Assembly (NCBI RefSeq): GCF_008711325.1
Contig: NZ_VXDB01000010.1
Coordinates: 1 to 64,000, forward strand
Direction of reading: 5' to 3'
Origin: Roseibium sediminis
GTDB lineage: Bacteria; Pseudomonadota; Alphaproteobacteria; Rhizobiales; Stappiaceae
Length of the DNA stretch: 64,000 bases
The notes below the pieces were generated by a model that saw nothing but the letters and a program-made list of their open reading frames with translations, made no database searches and had not been told where the DNA came from. Positions 9,504-19,407 of the stretch are shown one piece after another (the first letter of the stretch is position 1; each line of letters opens with the position of its first letter). The position numbers and the translations under genes are program-made.

Positions 9504-10061
9504 CTATCCGCGCCAGCGAATGAACCGGACTTCACTGTCTCCGGCCTTGCGATCATCAACGATCTCGAATCCCTCGGGAAGTTCGACACTCACATCGGCC
9601 CGTTCTTCCAACACGCACAGCGCATTCGGCTTCAGCCAGTTTCCGGCAGCTGCGGAGGTGAGAGCCTTTTCTCCCATCCCCTTGCCATAGGGCGGGTCGG
9701 CGAAAACGAGATCAAAGGGCTCGATGGTTCCGGCACTGCCCATACGGGTCGCATCGCGGCGGAAGATCTTGGCGGCCCCGTTCAGGCCCAGCGTTTCCAT
9801 ATTACGACGGATTGCACCCCGAGCCTCGGTGCCTTCTTCAATGAAGGTGCAATGGCGCGCACCGCGGCTGACGGCTTCAAAGCCGAGAGCACCGCTTCCG
9901 GCGAAAAGATCAAGAACCCGAACGCCATCAAGATCAAAATCCAGCCCGTGGGCAAGGATGTTGAAGATCGTTTCGCGCAACCGGTCGCTGGTCGGGCGGG
10001 TGTCCTGTGTCTTGGGCGCGACGATTGCCGCGCCCTTGAATTGACCTGCAACTATTCTCAC
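9504..10061 (-). CDS. rsmD: 16S rRNA (guanine966-N2)-methyltransferase
   Basis: This 185-aa SAM-dependent methyltransferase is of the RsmD family, which methylates G966 of 16S rRNA in the assembled small subunit. The family N terminus is present (MRIVAGQFKG), as are the SAM site DLFAGSGALGFEAVSRGA and the catalytic DPPYGKG. The start codon is GTG, and it overlaps the rluB stop by 4 nt (GTGA), so the two are translationally coupled. Both modify rRNA. Confidence 0.95.
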   Translation of the reverse strand: MRIVAGQFKGAAIVAPKTQDTRPTSDRLRETIFNILAHGLDFDLDGVRVLDLFAGSGALGFEAVSRGARHCTFIEEGTEARGAIRRNMETLGLNGAAKIFRRDATRMGSAGTIEPFDLVFADPPYGKGMGEKALTSAAAGNWLKPNALCVLEERADVSVELPEGFEIVDDRKAGDSEVRFIRWRG

Positions 10062-11665
10062 GAACGCCCCCGCGGACGCGATCCCCTTTCAGGGCGACCT
10101 TTGTCCGGGCGTCCCTTATCTGGACGTCCTTTGTCTGGGCGGCCCTTGCCGGGCCTGTCCGAGGACGACCGATCCCTTTGCGGGCGATCACCGGAAGGAC
10201 GTCCGCCACCGGAGAATCCTCCAGCCGACCGACCGCCGCCCGGACCGTTCCTTTGTTCCCGACGCTCCGCGTCGCGCTTGTCCTGCTGCTTGTCCTCAAC
10301 GAGGCCATCCTCGCTCCAGATCCGGCGAGCCGGGCGGCTGCGGAACGACCTCTCCTCGCCGCCAAAGCTACGGGTGTCTTCCCGGTCCCGGCGGAAGCCT
10401 GTTCCGGTACCACCATCGCGGCGGGGTTTGCCTGCGCCACCTTGACCGCCTGGCTTCTTGCGATTGACAGCGGCTTCGCCGTCGCGCTTGTCCAGCCAGC
10501 GCGCTTCAGAACTCTTGCCACCGCGATCATCCCGCGCTCCGGCAGGCTTCTTGCTGCGAGCCGGCTCTTCGGCCTTGGGCTGATGCAAAATCGGCGCATC
10601 GAAATCCGCGCCAGATTCTTCGGCCAACTTTTCACCCAACTGGTCGCGAAGGACACGGCCTCGGATTTCGCGGACATGGCCTTCCCCCAGATCCTGAAGC
10701 TGGAACGGGCCGAAGGACAGACGGATGAGGCGGTTCACAGTCAGCCCCAGATGTTCCAGAACCTTCTTGACCTCGCGGTTCTTGCCTTCGCGAAGGCCAA
10801 CCGTCAGCCAGCAATTGTCGCCCTGCTCCTTGTCGAGCGTGGCTTCAATACCGGCATACAGAATGCCTTCGATTGCAACGCCGTCTGCCAACGTATCAAG
10901 ATCAGCCTGCGTGACCTTGCCGAATGCCCGCACGCGATAACGACGCAACCATCCGGTCGCCGGCAATTCCAGCACACGGGCAAGCCCACCGTCATTGGTC
11001 AGCAGGAGCAAGCCTTCGGTATTGATGTCGAGACGACCGACTGTCAGAACCCGAGGCAGATCATCCGGCAACCGGTCAAAGACGGTCGGGCGGCCTTCAG
11101 GGTCCTTGTTCGTCGTCACCAGACCGCGCGGCTTGTGGTACAGCCACAGACGGGTGCGCTCACGCATCGGCAGCGGTGTTCCATCGACAAGCACAGTGTC
11201 TGTCGCACTTACAGTGACGGCGGGCGTGTCCAGTGTCTTTCCGTTGAGCACGACCCGCCCGGCCAGAACCCATGCCTCGGCCTCTCGGCGGGAACACAGC
11301 CCAACACGTGCCATTACCTTGGCAATACGCTCGCCCTCAAAGGCGCTGCCGGTATCAACCTGCGCGCCAGCCCGTGCCTCTTCGGCATACTGAGGCCGAG
11401 GGCCTGAACCCGTTGAGCGCTTCGGTTTGCCAGCAGGTTTGCCACCTGGGCGTCCACCCGGTTTTGCACCGGGCTTTCCGGCGAACTTCGAGCCGGGCTT
11501 GCCACCAGGGCGGCTGTCGGATTTCGGGCCTGCCTTGAAACCGGACCGGGGGCCGGATTTCGAACCGGAACCGCCTTCGGGTCGACGGCCTTTGGATGCA
11601 GGATCGGAGGAGCGCCCGCCAGCCCGCCGGGCCCGGTCGCCATTATTATTGTGCGATTTGGTCAT
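10058..11665 (-). CDS. rluB: 23S rRNA pseudouridine synthase, RluB-like, with long basic tails
   Basis: This RsuA/RluB-family pseudouridine synthase has about 535 aa, nearly twice the usual core. An S4 RNA-binding domain (ERIAKVMARVGLCSRREAEA) is followed by the catalytic domain with its Asp in GRLDINTEGLLLL, and the core ends near GHVREIRGRVLRDQL. The first ~90 residues (Gly/Lys/Pro-rich, starting MTKSHNNNGDRARRAGG) and the last ~170 (Arg/Gly/Asp-rich, with repeated GRPDK units) look disordered and RNA-binding. The longest frame runs to 12304 through tadA in antisense and is rejected; ATG 11665 is preferred. It overlaps rsmD by 4 nt. The exact uridine target is inferred. Confidence 0.9.
   Translation of the reverse strand: MTKSHNNNGDRARRAGGRSSDPASKGRRPEGGSGSKSGPRSGFKAGPKSDSRPGGKPGSKFAGKPGAKPGGRPGGKPAGKPKRSTGSGPRPQYAEEARAGAQVDTGSAFEGERIAKVMARVGLCSRREAEAWVLAGRVVLNGKTLDTPAVTVSATDTVLVDGTPLPMRERTRLWLYHKPRGLVTTNKDPEGRPTVFDRLPDDLPRVLTVGRLDINTEGLLLLTNDGGLARVLELPATGWLRRYRVRAFGKVTQADLDTLADGVAIEGILYAGIEATLDKEQGDNCWLTVGLREGKNREVKKVLEHLGLTVNRLIRLSFGPFQLQDLGEGHVREIRGRVLRDQLGEKLAEESGADFDAPILHQPKAEEPARSKKPAGARDDRGGKSSEARWLDKRDGEAAVNRKKPGGQGGAGKPRRDGGTGTGFRRDREDTRSFGGEERSFRSRPARRIWSEDGLVEDKQQDKRDAERREQRNGPGGGRSAGGFSGGGRPSGDRPQRDRSSSDRPGKGRPDKGRPDKGRPDKGRPERGSRPRGRS
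10080..10160. repeat. imperfect 15-bp tandem repeats in the rluB 3' end
   Basis: About five imperfect 15-bp units encode successive GRPDK-type pentapeptides at the C terminus of the RluB-like protein. The copies differ at synonymous positions and at a few codons. Such an array is prone to slippage and may vary in length between strains. Confidence 0.6.
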
Positions 11666-11806
11666 GGGTAGCCTCATAGCAGAGGTAACGGGCCACGGGA
11701 ATTGCGAAAAAACGGGAAAGAGCGCTTTGTTACGCCTCAAACGCATAACTGTGATATGGGACATCAGTTCCGACAACCTTGAGCCGATGTCCTGTCCTGA
11801 AATTCC

Positions 11807-12271
11807 ATGCCGCGCGAAACTGAACAATTCGGCCAGTCCTTCATGGATTTGGCGCTTGAAGAGGCAAGGCTTGCCGCAGCTCGCGGAGAAGTTCCGGTTG
11901 GCGCAGTTCTGGTGAAAAACGGCCAGATTCTGGCGCGAGACGGCAACCGGACCCTGGAACTGAACGATCCCACTGCCCATGCGGAAGTGCAGGTCATTCG
12001 GTCGGCCTGCAAGGCGCTCGGATCCCAGCGGCTTCCGGATTGCGACCTTTATGTCACGCTGGAGCCCTGCCCGATGTGCGCAGGCGCCATCTCCTTCGCC
12101 CGAATCCGGCGGCTTTATTATGGTGCACGGGACGAGAAAGGCGGCGCGGTTGAGAATGGGACGCGGTTCTTCTGCCAGCCCACCTGTCACCATGCCCCCG
12201 ATGTCTATTCCGGCTTCAGCGAACAGGCTGCAGGCGAGATTCTGAAGTCGTTCTTTTTGCAACGTCGATAG
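11807..12271 (+). CDS. tadA: tRNA-specific adenosine deaminase
   Basis: This 154-aa zinc deaminase converts the wobble adenosine of tRNA-Arg(ACG) to inosine. The zinc and proton-shuttle motif HAEVQ and the second zinc motif PCPMCAGA are both present, spaced as in TadA, and the C terminus has the conserved aromatic/basic helix. It is divergent from rluB with a 141-bp shared upstream region. ATG 11807 has no clear Shine-Dalgarno; ATG 11843 (MDLALEEARLAA) is an alternative that would still keep the whole domain. Confidence 0.93.
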   Translation: MPRETEQFGQSFMDLALEEARLAAARGEVPVGAVLVKNGQILARDGNRTLELNDPTAHAEVQVIRSACKALGSQRLPDCDLYVTLEPCPMCAGAISFARIRRLYYGARDEKGGAVENGTRFFCQPTCHHAPDVYSGFSEQAAGEILKSFFLQRR

Positions 12272-12438
12272 AAACGATAGGCGGCACCCCGCTTGACGAT
12301 GCACTCACGCAACAGGTGTCCTGCATTCGTTCTGCAAACGGTGTGAATTGCTTGGGCGCACAGCAACTCCGGATCTATAAAACTCCATCGCACCCGTGAC
12401 GCATCCCGTGGCGAAACCGACTGCACCTGGAGACAAGA

Positions 12439-13629
12439 ATGCGCAAAATCTTACTGTCCCTTGCCCTTTGCCCGGTTCTCGTCACAACACCCGCCTCGGC
12501 AGCGGACCTTGCGCCGGAAGCAACTCCAATTGAGAATGTTCAGCTGTGCGATGCCTATGGCGATCGGTTCTACAAGCTGCCCGGGTCAGACACATGCCTG
12601 CGGGTTGGTGGCCGCCTTCGCACAGACTACCGGATCCGGAACTTCGGCAACAGGAACAGCGACTGGGGCACCCGCAGTCGAAACAATATTGAGCTGCGCG
12701 CCCGCGGATACCTTTATCTCGATAGCAGAACCCAGACAGAGTTCGGCTTGCTGCGGACCTTCACCAGCTTCTTCAGCACGGTCAATACAGGACAGCCGAC
12801 CACCTCGACTGTCGAGTTCGCGTATATCCAGTTCGGAGGTCTGACGGCTGGCCGCATCCAGTCGCTCTTCGACTTCTGGACGGGTTTTGCTCCCAATGCG
12901 CAGCTGGAAACCTATTCGGATCGAAAGACCGATGTTCTTGCCTACACCCAGAGCCTCGGGAACGGATTTTCTGCAACGCTCTCTCTTGAAGACGCTCGCG
13001 GCCGCCGACAAGGGATCGCGGCGACCGGCACCGTGACCAGTGCATCTTATGCGGGGCTTCGGTTTCCCGATCTCGTTGGCACCATAAACCTCAAGCGCGA
13101 CTGGGGTAGCGCGCAGATCATGGGTGTGTTGCATGATGTCTATCCCGAGAACTCGGGTGGCATCGGCGCAGATAGTCAACTGGGATGGGTGATCGGCGCT
13201 GGTATCAATCTTCAGGCAGGACAGCTGCTGAATGCAGGCAAAACTCGTGTTGTCCTTCAGGGCAGCTATACAGATGGCGCAAGTGGCTATGGCACGACAG
13301 GTTGGTACAGCCGCATCACCGATGCCGTCATCGTGGATGGCTCGGATCTGAAAACCACACGGACATGGAACATCTTCGGCGGTATCCGCCAACCGCTCAC
13401 CAAGACGGTCACGCTCAATCTTGAAGCTGGCTATCATGACGTGGATGGTGGCACTGCAGCCTATGATTTCACCCAGTTTGACCTGACGCCAAACCTTGCA
13501 TGGGAGCCTGTAAGTGGCCTTTATGTCGGAGCTGAGTTCCAGTATCGCGAACTTGACTTTGGCGCCGCCTCAGGCCTGCAAGATCGTAACGAGATGGTCG
13601 GGACGTTTCGGCTGCAACGAAACTTTTGA
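12439..13629 (+). CDS. outer-membrane porin, alphaproteobacterial Porin_2 type
   Basis: This 396-aa protein has a Sec signal peptide (MRKILLSLALCPVLVTTPASA) and then a beta-barrel rich in alternating aromatic/polar strands, ending in the outer-membrane signature Asn-Phe (RLQRNF). The mature start (PIENVQLCDAYGDRFYKLPG and CLRVGGRLRTDYR) matches the Rhizobiales porin family, including the conserved Cys pair near the N terminus. It would form a trimeric general diffusion channel. GGAGA lies just upstream of ATG 12439. It is monocistronic and convergent with the next gene. Confidence 0.92.
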   Translation: MRKILLSLALCPVLVTTPASAADLAPEATPIENVQLCDAYGDRFYKLPGSDTCLRVGGRLRTDYRIRNFGNRNSDWGTRSRNNIELRARGYLYLDSRTQTEFGLLRTFTSFFSTVNTGQPTTSTVEFAYIQFGGLTAGRIQSLFDFWTGFAPNAQLETYSDRKTDVLAYTQSLGNGFSATLSLEDARGRRQGIAATGTVTSASYAGLRFPDLVGTINLKRDWGSAQIMGVLHDVYPENSGGIGADSQLGWVIGAGINLQAGQLLNAGKTRVVLQGSYTDGASGYGTTGWYSRITDAVIVDGSDLKTTRTWNIFGGIRQPLTKTVTLNLEAGYHDVDGGTAAYDFTQFDLTPNLAWEPVSGLYVGAEFQYRELDFGAASGLQDRNEMVGTFRLQRNF

Positions 13630-13674
13630 CCTGCTAACTCCTTGAAACATGTGGCCCTTGCGCTGCTCCTCGCT

Positions 13675-14526
13675 TCAACTACGGCTGGAGACCTCTGACC
13701 AATAGGCCTTGACCCTGCTCCACAGGTCCCGTTTCCAGAGATCCTTGTGAGTTGCGCCGTCCATGATGACCAGTTTCTTCGGCTCGTTCGCGAATTCAAA
13801 CAGGGCGCGTCCATGGGAAACCGGAATGACCTTGTCTTGCGTTCCATGCAGGATCAAGACCGGGCTTTTCACCGACCCAATGCGCTCACGGCTCAGGAAC
13901 GGGTCCTTGATCATCAGGTCGACGGGCAGCCAGAAATAGCTCTGCTTTGCCATGTCGGAAACGGCCGTATACGGCGCTTCAAGAACAAGCAGGTCCACGT
14001 TCGCCCGCGCGGCAGCCACAGCCGTGGCAACTCCGGTTCCAAGGGATTCGCCATGTACGATCACCGGCCCACCCTTCGCCTTGAGCTGATCGTAAACCTC
14101 CAGTCCATCTTGAATGAAGGCCGCTTCAGAAGGGGCCCCCTCACTTCCCGGAAAGCCGCGATAGCCGACTGCCATCAGCCCATATCCATCGGCGAGGATC
14201 TGTGCAAATCGCCAGTCCCGCGTGGTCATGTTTTGCGCATTCCCGTGAAAGTAGAGAACGGTCGGCAGGCCTTCCGCCTGCGGCGGGGCCGACCAGATCA
14301 TGAGCTTCGTTCCGTCGGAGGCGGTAAAGGTTCCAACTTCGACCGTCGCCAGCTCCGTTCCCTGCGGCGTCCCAACGTCACCAGACGGTTTGAAAATGAA
14401 GCTGCGCTGGAACGTATACATGTATCCGGCGGCCATGCCGTATCCAATCAGCAGCACAATCAGGAGAGACCGCAAGAAGCGCGGCATGAACCCGCCTGCG
14501 GAAGTATTGGCTGAGTTTGCAGTCAT
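13675..14526 (-). CDS. membrane-anchored alpha/beta hydrolase
   Basis: This 283-aa protein has one N-terminal transmembrane helix (LRSLLIVLLIGYGMAAGYMY) followed by a serine hydrolase domain of the type found in the YqiA/BEM46-like group. The nucleophile elbow is HGESLG, the oxyanion region is YFHGNAQN, and the late acid/base residues lie in LHGTQDKVIP and MDGATHKDLW. The hydrolase domain is expected on the periplasmic face, or it may stay cytoplasmic. The substrate is unknown. It sits 49 nt downstream of mutL on the same strand and may be cotranscribed with it. ATG 14487 is an alternative start. Confidence 0.82.
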   Translation of the reverse strand: MTANSANTSAGGFMPRFLRSLLIVLLIGYGMAAGYMYTFQRSFIFKPSGDVGTPQGTELATVEVGTFTASDGTKLMIWSAPPQAEGLPTVLYFHGNAQNMTTRDWRFAQILADGYGLMAVGYRGFPGSEGAPSEAAFIQDGLEVYDQLKAKGGPVIVHGESLGTGVATAVAAARANVDLLVLEAPYTAVSDMAKQSYFWLPVDLMIKDPFLSRERIGSVKSPVLILHGTQDKVIPVSHGRALFEFANEPKKLVIMDGATHKDLWKRDLWSRVKAYWSEVSSRS

Positions 14527-14575
14527 GGTTCTATCTTCTTCATGTCAATCGCAGGCACGGCATTGCCTCGTGGGT

Positions 14576-16456
14576 CTACTTCCGGCCAAACAGTTTCTCG
14601 ATATCGTCCAGCTTCAACTCCACCCAGGTCGGGCGACCATGATTGCACTGTCCGGAAAGCGGTGTTGCCTCCATGTCGCGCAGGAGCTTGTCCATTTCTT
14701 CGACCCGCATGCGCCGTCCTGCGCGGATGGACCCGTGGCAGGCCATCGTAGCCGCAACATGATCCAGCTTTTCCTTCAACCCGCTTGCGGTCTCCCACTC
14801 GGCCAGCTCGTCAGCAAGGTTCAGCACCATGCCCCTGATATCCATGTCACCTAGGATGGCGGGCGTTTCGCGCACGGCAACTGCACCGGGCCCGAAAGCT
14901 TCCAGAACAAGCCCGACCTCTTCCAGTTCCCCGGCATGCTCGGTCAGCCGACCGACATCCTCTTCCGGCATCTCGATGATCTCGGGAATGAGAAGAAGCT
15001 GACGGGCAACCTCCCTTTTCGCGAGGCTCTCCTTCAGCTTTTCATAGACAAGCCGCTCATGGGCCGCATGCTGATCGACGATGACAACACCGTCCTCGGT
15101 CTGGGCGATGATGTAGGTCTCATGTACCTGGGCTCGAGCTGCACCAAGCGGCAGAGCCATTTTTTCAGGAGCCGCGTCACTAAGATGTGCGCGGGCATCG
15201 GCAGACGGAGAAACCAACCCCGCCAGCCCGTCCGCATAGGCAGGAGGCTCAAGGGTCGCCTGACCAGCCTCGCCAAACCCTGCCGGCACATGAGAAGAGC
15301 GATCAATGGGTCGGAAAGCGTCTTGTGACCAGGCTGAGCCACTGGTCGGCTGACGATAGGATGAGGTGGAGTATCCGGCTCCGGCAGCGGGCGGGCGCGG
15401 TGCAAACCCTTGAGCCCGGATGACATCCATCGCAGCAGCAGCATTGGACGTTGAGGATCGGTGTCCTGCCTGAACCAGCGCCTGCTTGATGGAGCCGACG
15501 AGAAGCCCACGCACCAGCTGACCGTCCCGGAAGCGGACGTCAGCCTTGGCCGGATGCACGTTCACATCCACAAGGGCAGGATCAAGATCCAGAAACAGAA
15601 CCACGACCGGATGGCGGTCGCGCGCCAGAACATCAGCATAGGCTCCGCGCAATCCGGACAGCAGGAGCTTGTCTTTCACCGGACGCCCGTTGACGAAAAA
15701 GAACTGGTGCTGGGCATTGCCGCGATGGAATGTCGGCAGACCGGCAAAACCGGAGAGGCGCACCCCTTCCCGCTCCGCGTCGATTTCCATGGCATTGTCG
15801 ACGAATTCCTTGCCAAGCACCTGAGCAATGCGAGCAAGATGCGGTTCATCACCCCGTGCAGCAGGCCAACTGGACGCCTGCCGATCACTTCCCGACAACG
15901 CAAATCCTATATGGGGATAGGCGAGTGCAATCCGGCGAACAATTTCGGTAATGGCTGCGGCTTCCGCGCGGTCGGATTTCAGAAATTTCAGGCGGGCGGG
16001 CGTTGCGAAAAAGAGGTCACGAACCTCGACCTGTGTCCCCTTGGTCCGTGCAGCTGGAATAACCGAGCTCTCCTTTCCGCCCTCAACACCAATTGCCCAT
16101 GCATTGGTCTCGTCGGCATGCCTCGTCTGGATTGCAAGACGGGCAACGGAGCCGATGGACGGTAGCGCCTCACCGCGAAAGCCGAGCGTGCGGATATCAA
16201 AAAGGTCGTCATCGGAAATCTTGGAGGTGCAATGACGACGAATGGCCAGCTCCAGATCTTCCCGGCGCATGCCATTGCCATTGTCGGAAACCCGCATCAG
16301 GGTCTTGCCTCCGGCAGCGGTCACGATCTCGATGGAGGTGGCCCCTGCATCGACTGCGTTCTCGACAAGCTCCTTGATCACGCTCGCCGGGCGTTCGATC
16401 ACCTCGCCCGCCGCAATCCGGTTGATGATGGCTTCGCCGAGTTGCCTGACCTGCAT
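14576..16456 (-). CDS. mutL: DNA mismatch repair protein MutL
   Basis: This 626-aa MutL homologue has the GHKL ATPase at the N terminus ([42 protein letters not shown]) and a C-terminal dimerisation/endonuclease domain joined by a Pro/Ser-rich linker (about residues 335-430). The endonuclease motif DQHA-x2-E-x4-E is intact ([12 protein letters not shown]), as expected of nicking MutL proteins in bacteria without MutH. The longer frame to 16882 overlaps the divergent HAD gene, so ATG 16456 ([19 protein letters not shown]) is the start. Confidence 0.96.
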   Translation of the reverse strand: MQVRQLGEAIINRIAAGEVIERPASVIKELVENAVDAGATSIEIVTAAGGKTLMRVSDNGNGMRREDLELAIRRHCTSKISDDDLFDIRTLGFRGEALPSIGSVARLAIQTRHADETNAWAIGVEGGKESSVIPAARTKGTQVEVRDLFFATPARLKFLKSDRAEAAAITEIVRRIALAYPHIGFALSGSDRQASSWPAARGDEPHLARIAQVLGKEFVDNAMEIDAEREGVRLSGFAGLPTFHRGNAQHQFFFVNGRPVKDKLLLSGLRGAYADVLARDRHPVVVLFLDLDPALVDVNVHPAKADVRFRDGQLVRGLLVGSIKQALVQAGHRSSTSNAAAAMDVIRAQGFAPRPPAAGAGYSTSSYRQPTSGSAWSQDAFRPIDRSSHVPAGFGEAGQATLEPPAYADGLAGLVSPSADARAHLSDAAPEKMALPLGAARAQVHETYIIAQTEDGVVIVDQHAAHERLVYEKLKESLAKREVARQLLLIPEIIEMPEEDVGRLTEHAGELEEVGLVLEAFGPGAVAVRETPAILGDMDIRGMVLNLADELAEWETASGLKEKLDHVAATMACHGSIRAGRRMRVEEMDKLLRDMEATPLSGQCNHGRPTWVELKLDDIEKLFGRK

Positions 16457-16564
16457 TTCCCGTCCTTCGGAGTTTCCCGGCGCTGATGTTTCCGTTATGG
16501 TCCGCCGCGTCGCAAGACGAATCTGACCCATCCTAACAGAACGACCGCCGCGAGTGTTCCCTTC

Positions 16565-17437
16565 ATGACTGTCCAGACACCGCTCCTGATATCGGGGCTC
16601 AACGAAATCGCTTCCCAGTATTCCGCCGTTTTGTGCGACGTCTGGGGCGTGCTCCACAATGGTGTCGCGGCAATTCCGGGAGCCCATGAGGCGCTGACGG
16701 CATTCCGGCAGGAAACCGGTGGAAAGGTCGTTCTGATCACCAACGCGCCGCGTCCGGCACCGGAAATCCGCGAACAGCTGGCCCGTCTCGGGGTCGCTGA
16801 TACGGCCTATGACGACATTGTCACCTCCGGCGACGTGACGCAGGAATTGCTGGCAGGTCAGGTGGGAAAATCGATGTATCACATCGGCCCTGATCGCGAC
16901 TTGCCGCTTTATGACGGCATGGGCTTGAGCTTTTCGGGTGACACCGACGCGGAAGTCGTCAGCTGCACGGGTCTCTTTAACGACGAAAGCGAAACCCCGG
17001 ACGACTATCGCGACCAGCTCGCCGCCCTCGTCAAACGGGGTGTTCCGATGATTTGCGCGAACCCGGACATTGTCGTGGAGCGCGGCGACAAGCTGATCTG
17101 GTGTGCCGGGGCTCTGGCACGCCTCTATGAAGATCTCGGCGGGACTGTTTCAATCCTCGGAAAGCCGCACGCCCCGATCTACGACGCCGCCCAGCGCCGA
17201 TTGGCGAAGCTTGCGGGTGAGCCGGTCGATCCCACGAAGATTTTGGCAATTGGCGACGGCCTGCCCACAGATATTCGCGGCGCGGTGTCTCAGGATCTCG
17301 ATGTGCTGTTCATCACCGCTGGCATTCATGCCTCGGACTTCGGCCCGACAGATGCTCCGGACGAGGCTCTCGTTAGACGCCGTCTTCTGGAGGAAGGACT
17401 AAGGGCCCGAGCCGCGATACCGCGCCTGGTCTGGTAG
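16565..17437 (+). CDS. HAD-superfamily class IIA hydrolase (TIGR01459-like)
   Basis: This 290-aa cytoplasmic HAD phosphatase is of the NagD-like class IIA. HAD motif I appears as DVWGVLHNG, where the second Asp of DxD is replaced by Gly as in this subfamily; motif II is LITNAPRP and motif IV is [13 protein letters not shown]. The substrate is unknown. The gene is divergent from mutL and ends at a bidirectional terminator. Confidence 0.88.
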   Translation: MTVQTPLLISGLNEIASQYSAVLCDVWGVLHNGVAAIPGAHEALTAFRQETGGKVVLITNAPRPAPEIREQLARLGVADTAYDDIVTSGDVTQELLAGQVGKSMYHIGPDRDLPLYDGMGLSFSGDTDAEVVSCTGLFNDESETPDDYRDQLAALVKRGVPMICANPDIVVERGDKLIWCAGALARLYEDLGGTVSILGKPHAPIYDAAQRRLAKLAGEPVDPTKILAIGDGLPTDIRGAVSQDLDVLFITAGIHASDFGPTDAPDEALVRRRLLEEGLRARAAIPRLVW

Positions 17438-17448
17438 GAATACAAAAA

Positions 17449-17473
17449 GAAAAGCCGCCCAAATGGCGGCTTT
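17449..17473. terminator. bidirectional rho-independent terminator
   Basis: A perfect 10-bp stem (AAAAGCCGCC with GGCGGCTTTT) with a 5-nt loop sits between the convergent HAD and cheZ genes. The A-rich and T-rich flanks allow it to work on both strands. Confidence 0.9.
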
Positions 17474-17502
17474 TCCGTCCTCTGGACGACTGTGCGGGGT
17501 GG

Positions 17503-18177
17503 TCAGTCGAACAGTTTGTCGATGTCGTCCTGGGCGCTGCCCATAAGATCGTCCACGTCGTTCTGAGACACGCCCTCGCCGGAATGCTGCGGCCCGTGAA
17601 GAATGAGTTCGCGTTTGCGAACATCTTCCGCCGTTTCTTCCAGGTCTGCCTCGAACTCTTCCGGAATCCGCAAGCGGCTTACAAAAGCGGACACACGCTC
17701 ATCAATGAAATTCAGCGTAGAAACCACTTTCGAAATCCGCTGGCCGGTGATGTCCTGGAACGTACAGGCCTCGAAAATCTCGATCATCTTGCCGCTGACA
17801 AGGGTCTGATAGGCTTCATGATCGCTCGTATCGGCGCTCATGATCTCCTCGGCAGCTTCCATGATTGTGTTGGTCGCGTCTTCGGTTGCCTCGACGATTG
17901 CGTCCAGCTCCCGCCCCGCGTCAGGAATTCGGTTGGACGTCATGTCATTGGCGCGAAGCTGGCAGATTTCCTCTTTCATGCTGGAAATCTCGCGCGCAAT
18001 CGCCGTCAGCTCTTCGGTAACCGCAGGCTGCACCTTGGAGAGCAAATCATGCATCGAGCCTGACATGACTTCTGCCAGGTGCATCACGTCGGTGAGCGAC
18101 ACATCGCCACCGCGTTTCTTGTTTTCCTCCAGGAAATCAATCACGCGTGACACGCTGTTCTTGCTTATTTGGGCCAC
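17503..18177 (-). CDS. cheZ: CheZ-family protein phosphatase (copy 1)
   Basis: This 224-aa mostly helical protein has the CheZ active-site signature IFEACTFQDITGQRI. The pair Asp142 and Gln146 (D-x3-Q) corresponds to the E. coli CheZ catalytic Asp143/Gln147, which dephosphorylate CheY-P. The C terminus carries two acidic amphipathic repeats (SQNDVDDLM and AQDDIDKLF), similar to the CheY-binding tail of E. coli CheZ. GTG 18177 has a GGAAGG Shine-Dalgarno 7 nt upstream and is preferred; ATG 18204 and ATG 18225 are in frame. It lies directly downstream of cheY on the same strand. Confidence 0.88.
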   Translation of the reverse strand: MAQISKNSVSRVIDFLEENKKRGGDVSLTDVMHLAEVMSGSMHDLLSKVQPAVTEELTAIAREISSMKEEICQLRANDMTSNRIPDAGRELDAIVEATEDATNTIMEAAEEIMSADTSDHEAYQTLVSGKMIEIFEACTFQDITGQRISKVVSTLNFIDERVSAFVSRLRIPEEFEADLEETAEDVRKRELILHGPQHSGEGVSQNDVDDLMGSAQDDIDKLFD

Positions 18178-18332
18178 AGGCAACCCTTCCTTGCTGCAGG
18201 ACATCCGCTCGGGATGCCGAACCATCGAATGGCTTGGGCGGAATAACCACCCATGTGTTCAAACGCCATCGAGAGACAGGCCGGGAGAAAGCGGACAGCC
18301 AGGCCCGCTTTGTACAAGGCCCGTTTGGTCTC

Positions 18333-18716
18333 TTAGTCGGAGAACACTGCTTCGATCTTGCCCTTCAGCGTCTGTGCATTGAACGGCTTCACGATGTAGT
18401 TGTTCACGCCGGCCTTCTTGGCGGCGATCACGTTCTCCGTCTTGGATTCGGCAGTCACCATGATGAACGGTGTCTTGCTCAATCCGGAATCTGCACGAAC
18501 CTGCTTGAGCAGCTCGTATCCGGTCATTGGTTCCATGTTCCAATCGGAAATCACCAGACCGTATTTACGCTGTTTCATTTTTTCCAGCGCTTCAGTGCCG
18601 TCCGCCGCATCATCGATATCCTCAAAACCAAGCTGCTTGAGCAGGTTGCGGATAATCCGAATCATCGTCTTGTAGTCATCGACCACGAGGACCGGCATTT
18701 GAAGATCAAGGGCCAT
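18333..18716 (-). CDS. cheY: chemotaxis response regulator CheY
   Basis: This 127-aa protein is a stand-alone receiver domain with all key residues: the acidic pair (VDDYKTM), the phosphorylated Asp (ISDWNMEPMTG), the switch Thr (VTAESK) and the Lys (VKPFN). It is very close to CheY in sequence pattern, and CheY-P would act at the flagellar switch. The cheZ gene follows after 155 nt, so kinase-independent switch-off is encoded in the same unit. The kinase cheA is not in this window. Confidence 0.93.
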   Translation of the reverse strand: MALDLQMPVLVVDDYKTMIRIIRNLLKQLGFEDIDDAADGTEALEKMKQRKYGLVISDWNMEPMTGYELLKQVRADSGLSKTPFIMVTAESKTENVIAAKKAGVNNYIVKPFNAQTLKGKIEAVFSD

Positions 18717-18954
18717 CGTCTACTCCATACTGTCAAGTTGCGCGGCCCTTGGCCTCGGGCCGTGGAGACGCGTTATGACTTTCAAAGGAGAGAGACACTT
18801 TCGTGTCCTCACCTCCCCACACTTGAAGCACACTACGCCCAGCACCTGAAAAGACCGTTAATAGCGAATTTTTTTTATTCACCCAAAGCACACTTGCTGA
18901 TGAAGAACGCGTTGTTTAGCCTTCGCAGCGTCAGGAACAGGGGGATTAATACCA

Positions 18955-19407
18955 ATGGCGATACTCGAATTGAGGAAACTTTGCTTTGAAGATCTTGAAG
19001 TCGGAATGAGCGAAAGAATCGTCAAACATGTAAGCTCCTCGGATGTAGTCGGCTTTGCGGAAGTATCCGGCGACAGAAACCCCATACATTTGTCCGAGCA
19101 TTTCGCCGCGCGCACCCCGTTTAAAACTCGGATTGCCCACGGACTTTACACAGCCAGCCTCATTTCTGCTGTGCTCGGGACACGTCTTCCGGGCCCTGGA
19201 GCGATTTATCTCTCGCAAACACTCAACTTCAAGGCGCCTGTCAAGATTGGCGATGACGTAACGGTTGTGGTGCAAGTCGAAGAGCTAATGGAAAAAGGAA
19301 ATCGCGCGCGTCTTTCCTGTATTTGCAGTGTTGAAGACACGCTTGTCCTTGAAGGCGAGGCGCTGGTTAAGGTGCCACGACGCGATGAAGACCGATCCGG
19401 CCTCTGA
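18955..19407 (+). CDS. MaoC-family (R)-specific enoyl-CoA hydratase
   Basis: This 150-aa single hot-dog-fold protein shows the hydratase-2 motif: catalytic Asp and His in SGDRNPIHLS, then IAHGLYTASLI. Known relatives (PhaJ) hydrate 2-enoyl-CoA to (R)-3-hydroxyacyl-CoA and often feed polyhydroxyalkanoate synthesis; the chain length cannot be told here. GGGGGA precedes ATG 18955 at good distance. The divergent cheY gene is 238 bp away. Confidence 0.9.
   Translation: MAILELRKLCFEDLEVGMSERIVKHVSSSDVVGFAEVSGDRNPIHLSEHFAARTPFKTRIAHGLYTASLISAVLGTRLPGPGAIYLSQTLNFKAPVKIGDDVTVVVQVEELMEKGNRARLSCICSVEDTLVLEGEALVKVPRRDEDRSGL

Noticed and set aside
11666..12304. N-terminal extension of the RluB-like frame
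   Set aside because: It runs antisense through tadA and has no pseudouridine synthase similarity; the Shine-Dalgarno and composition favour ATG 11665.
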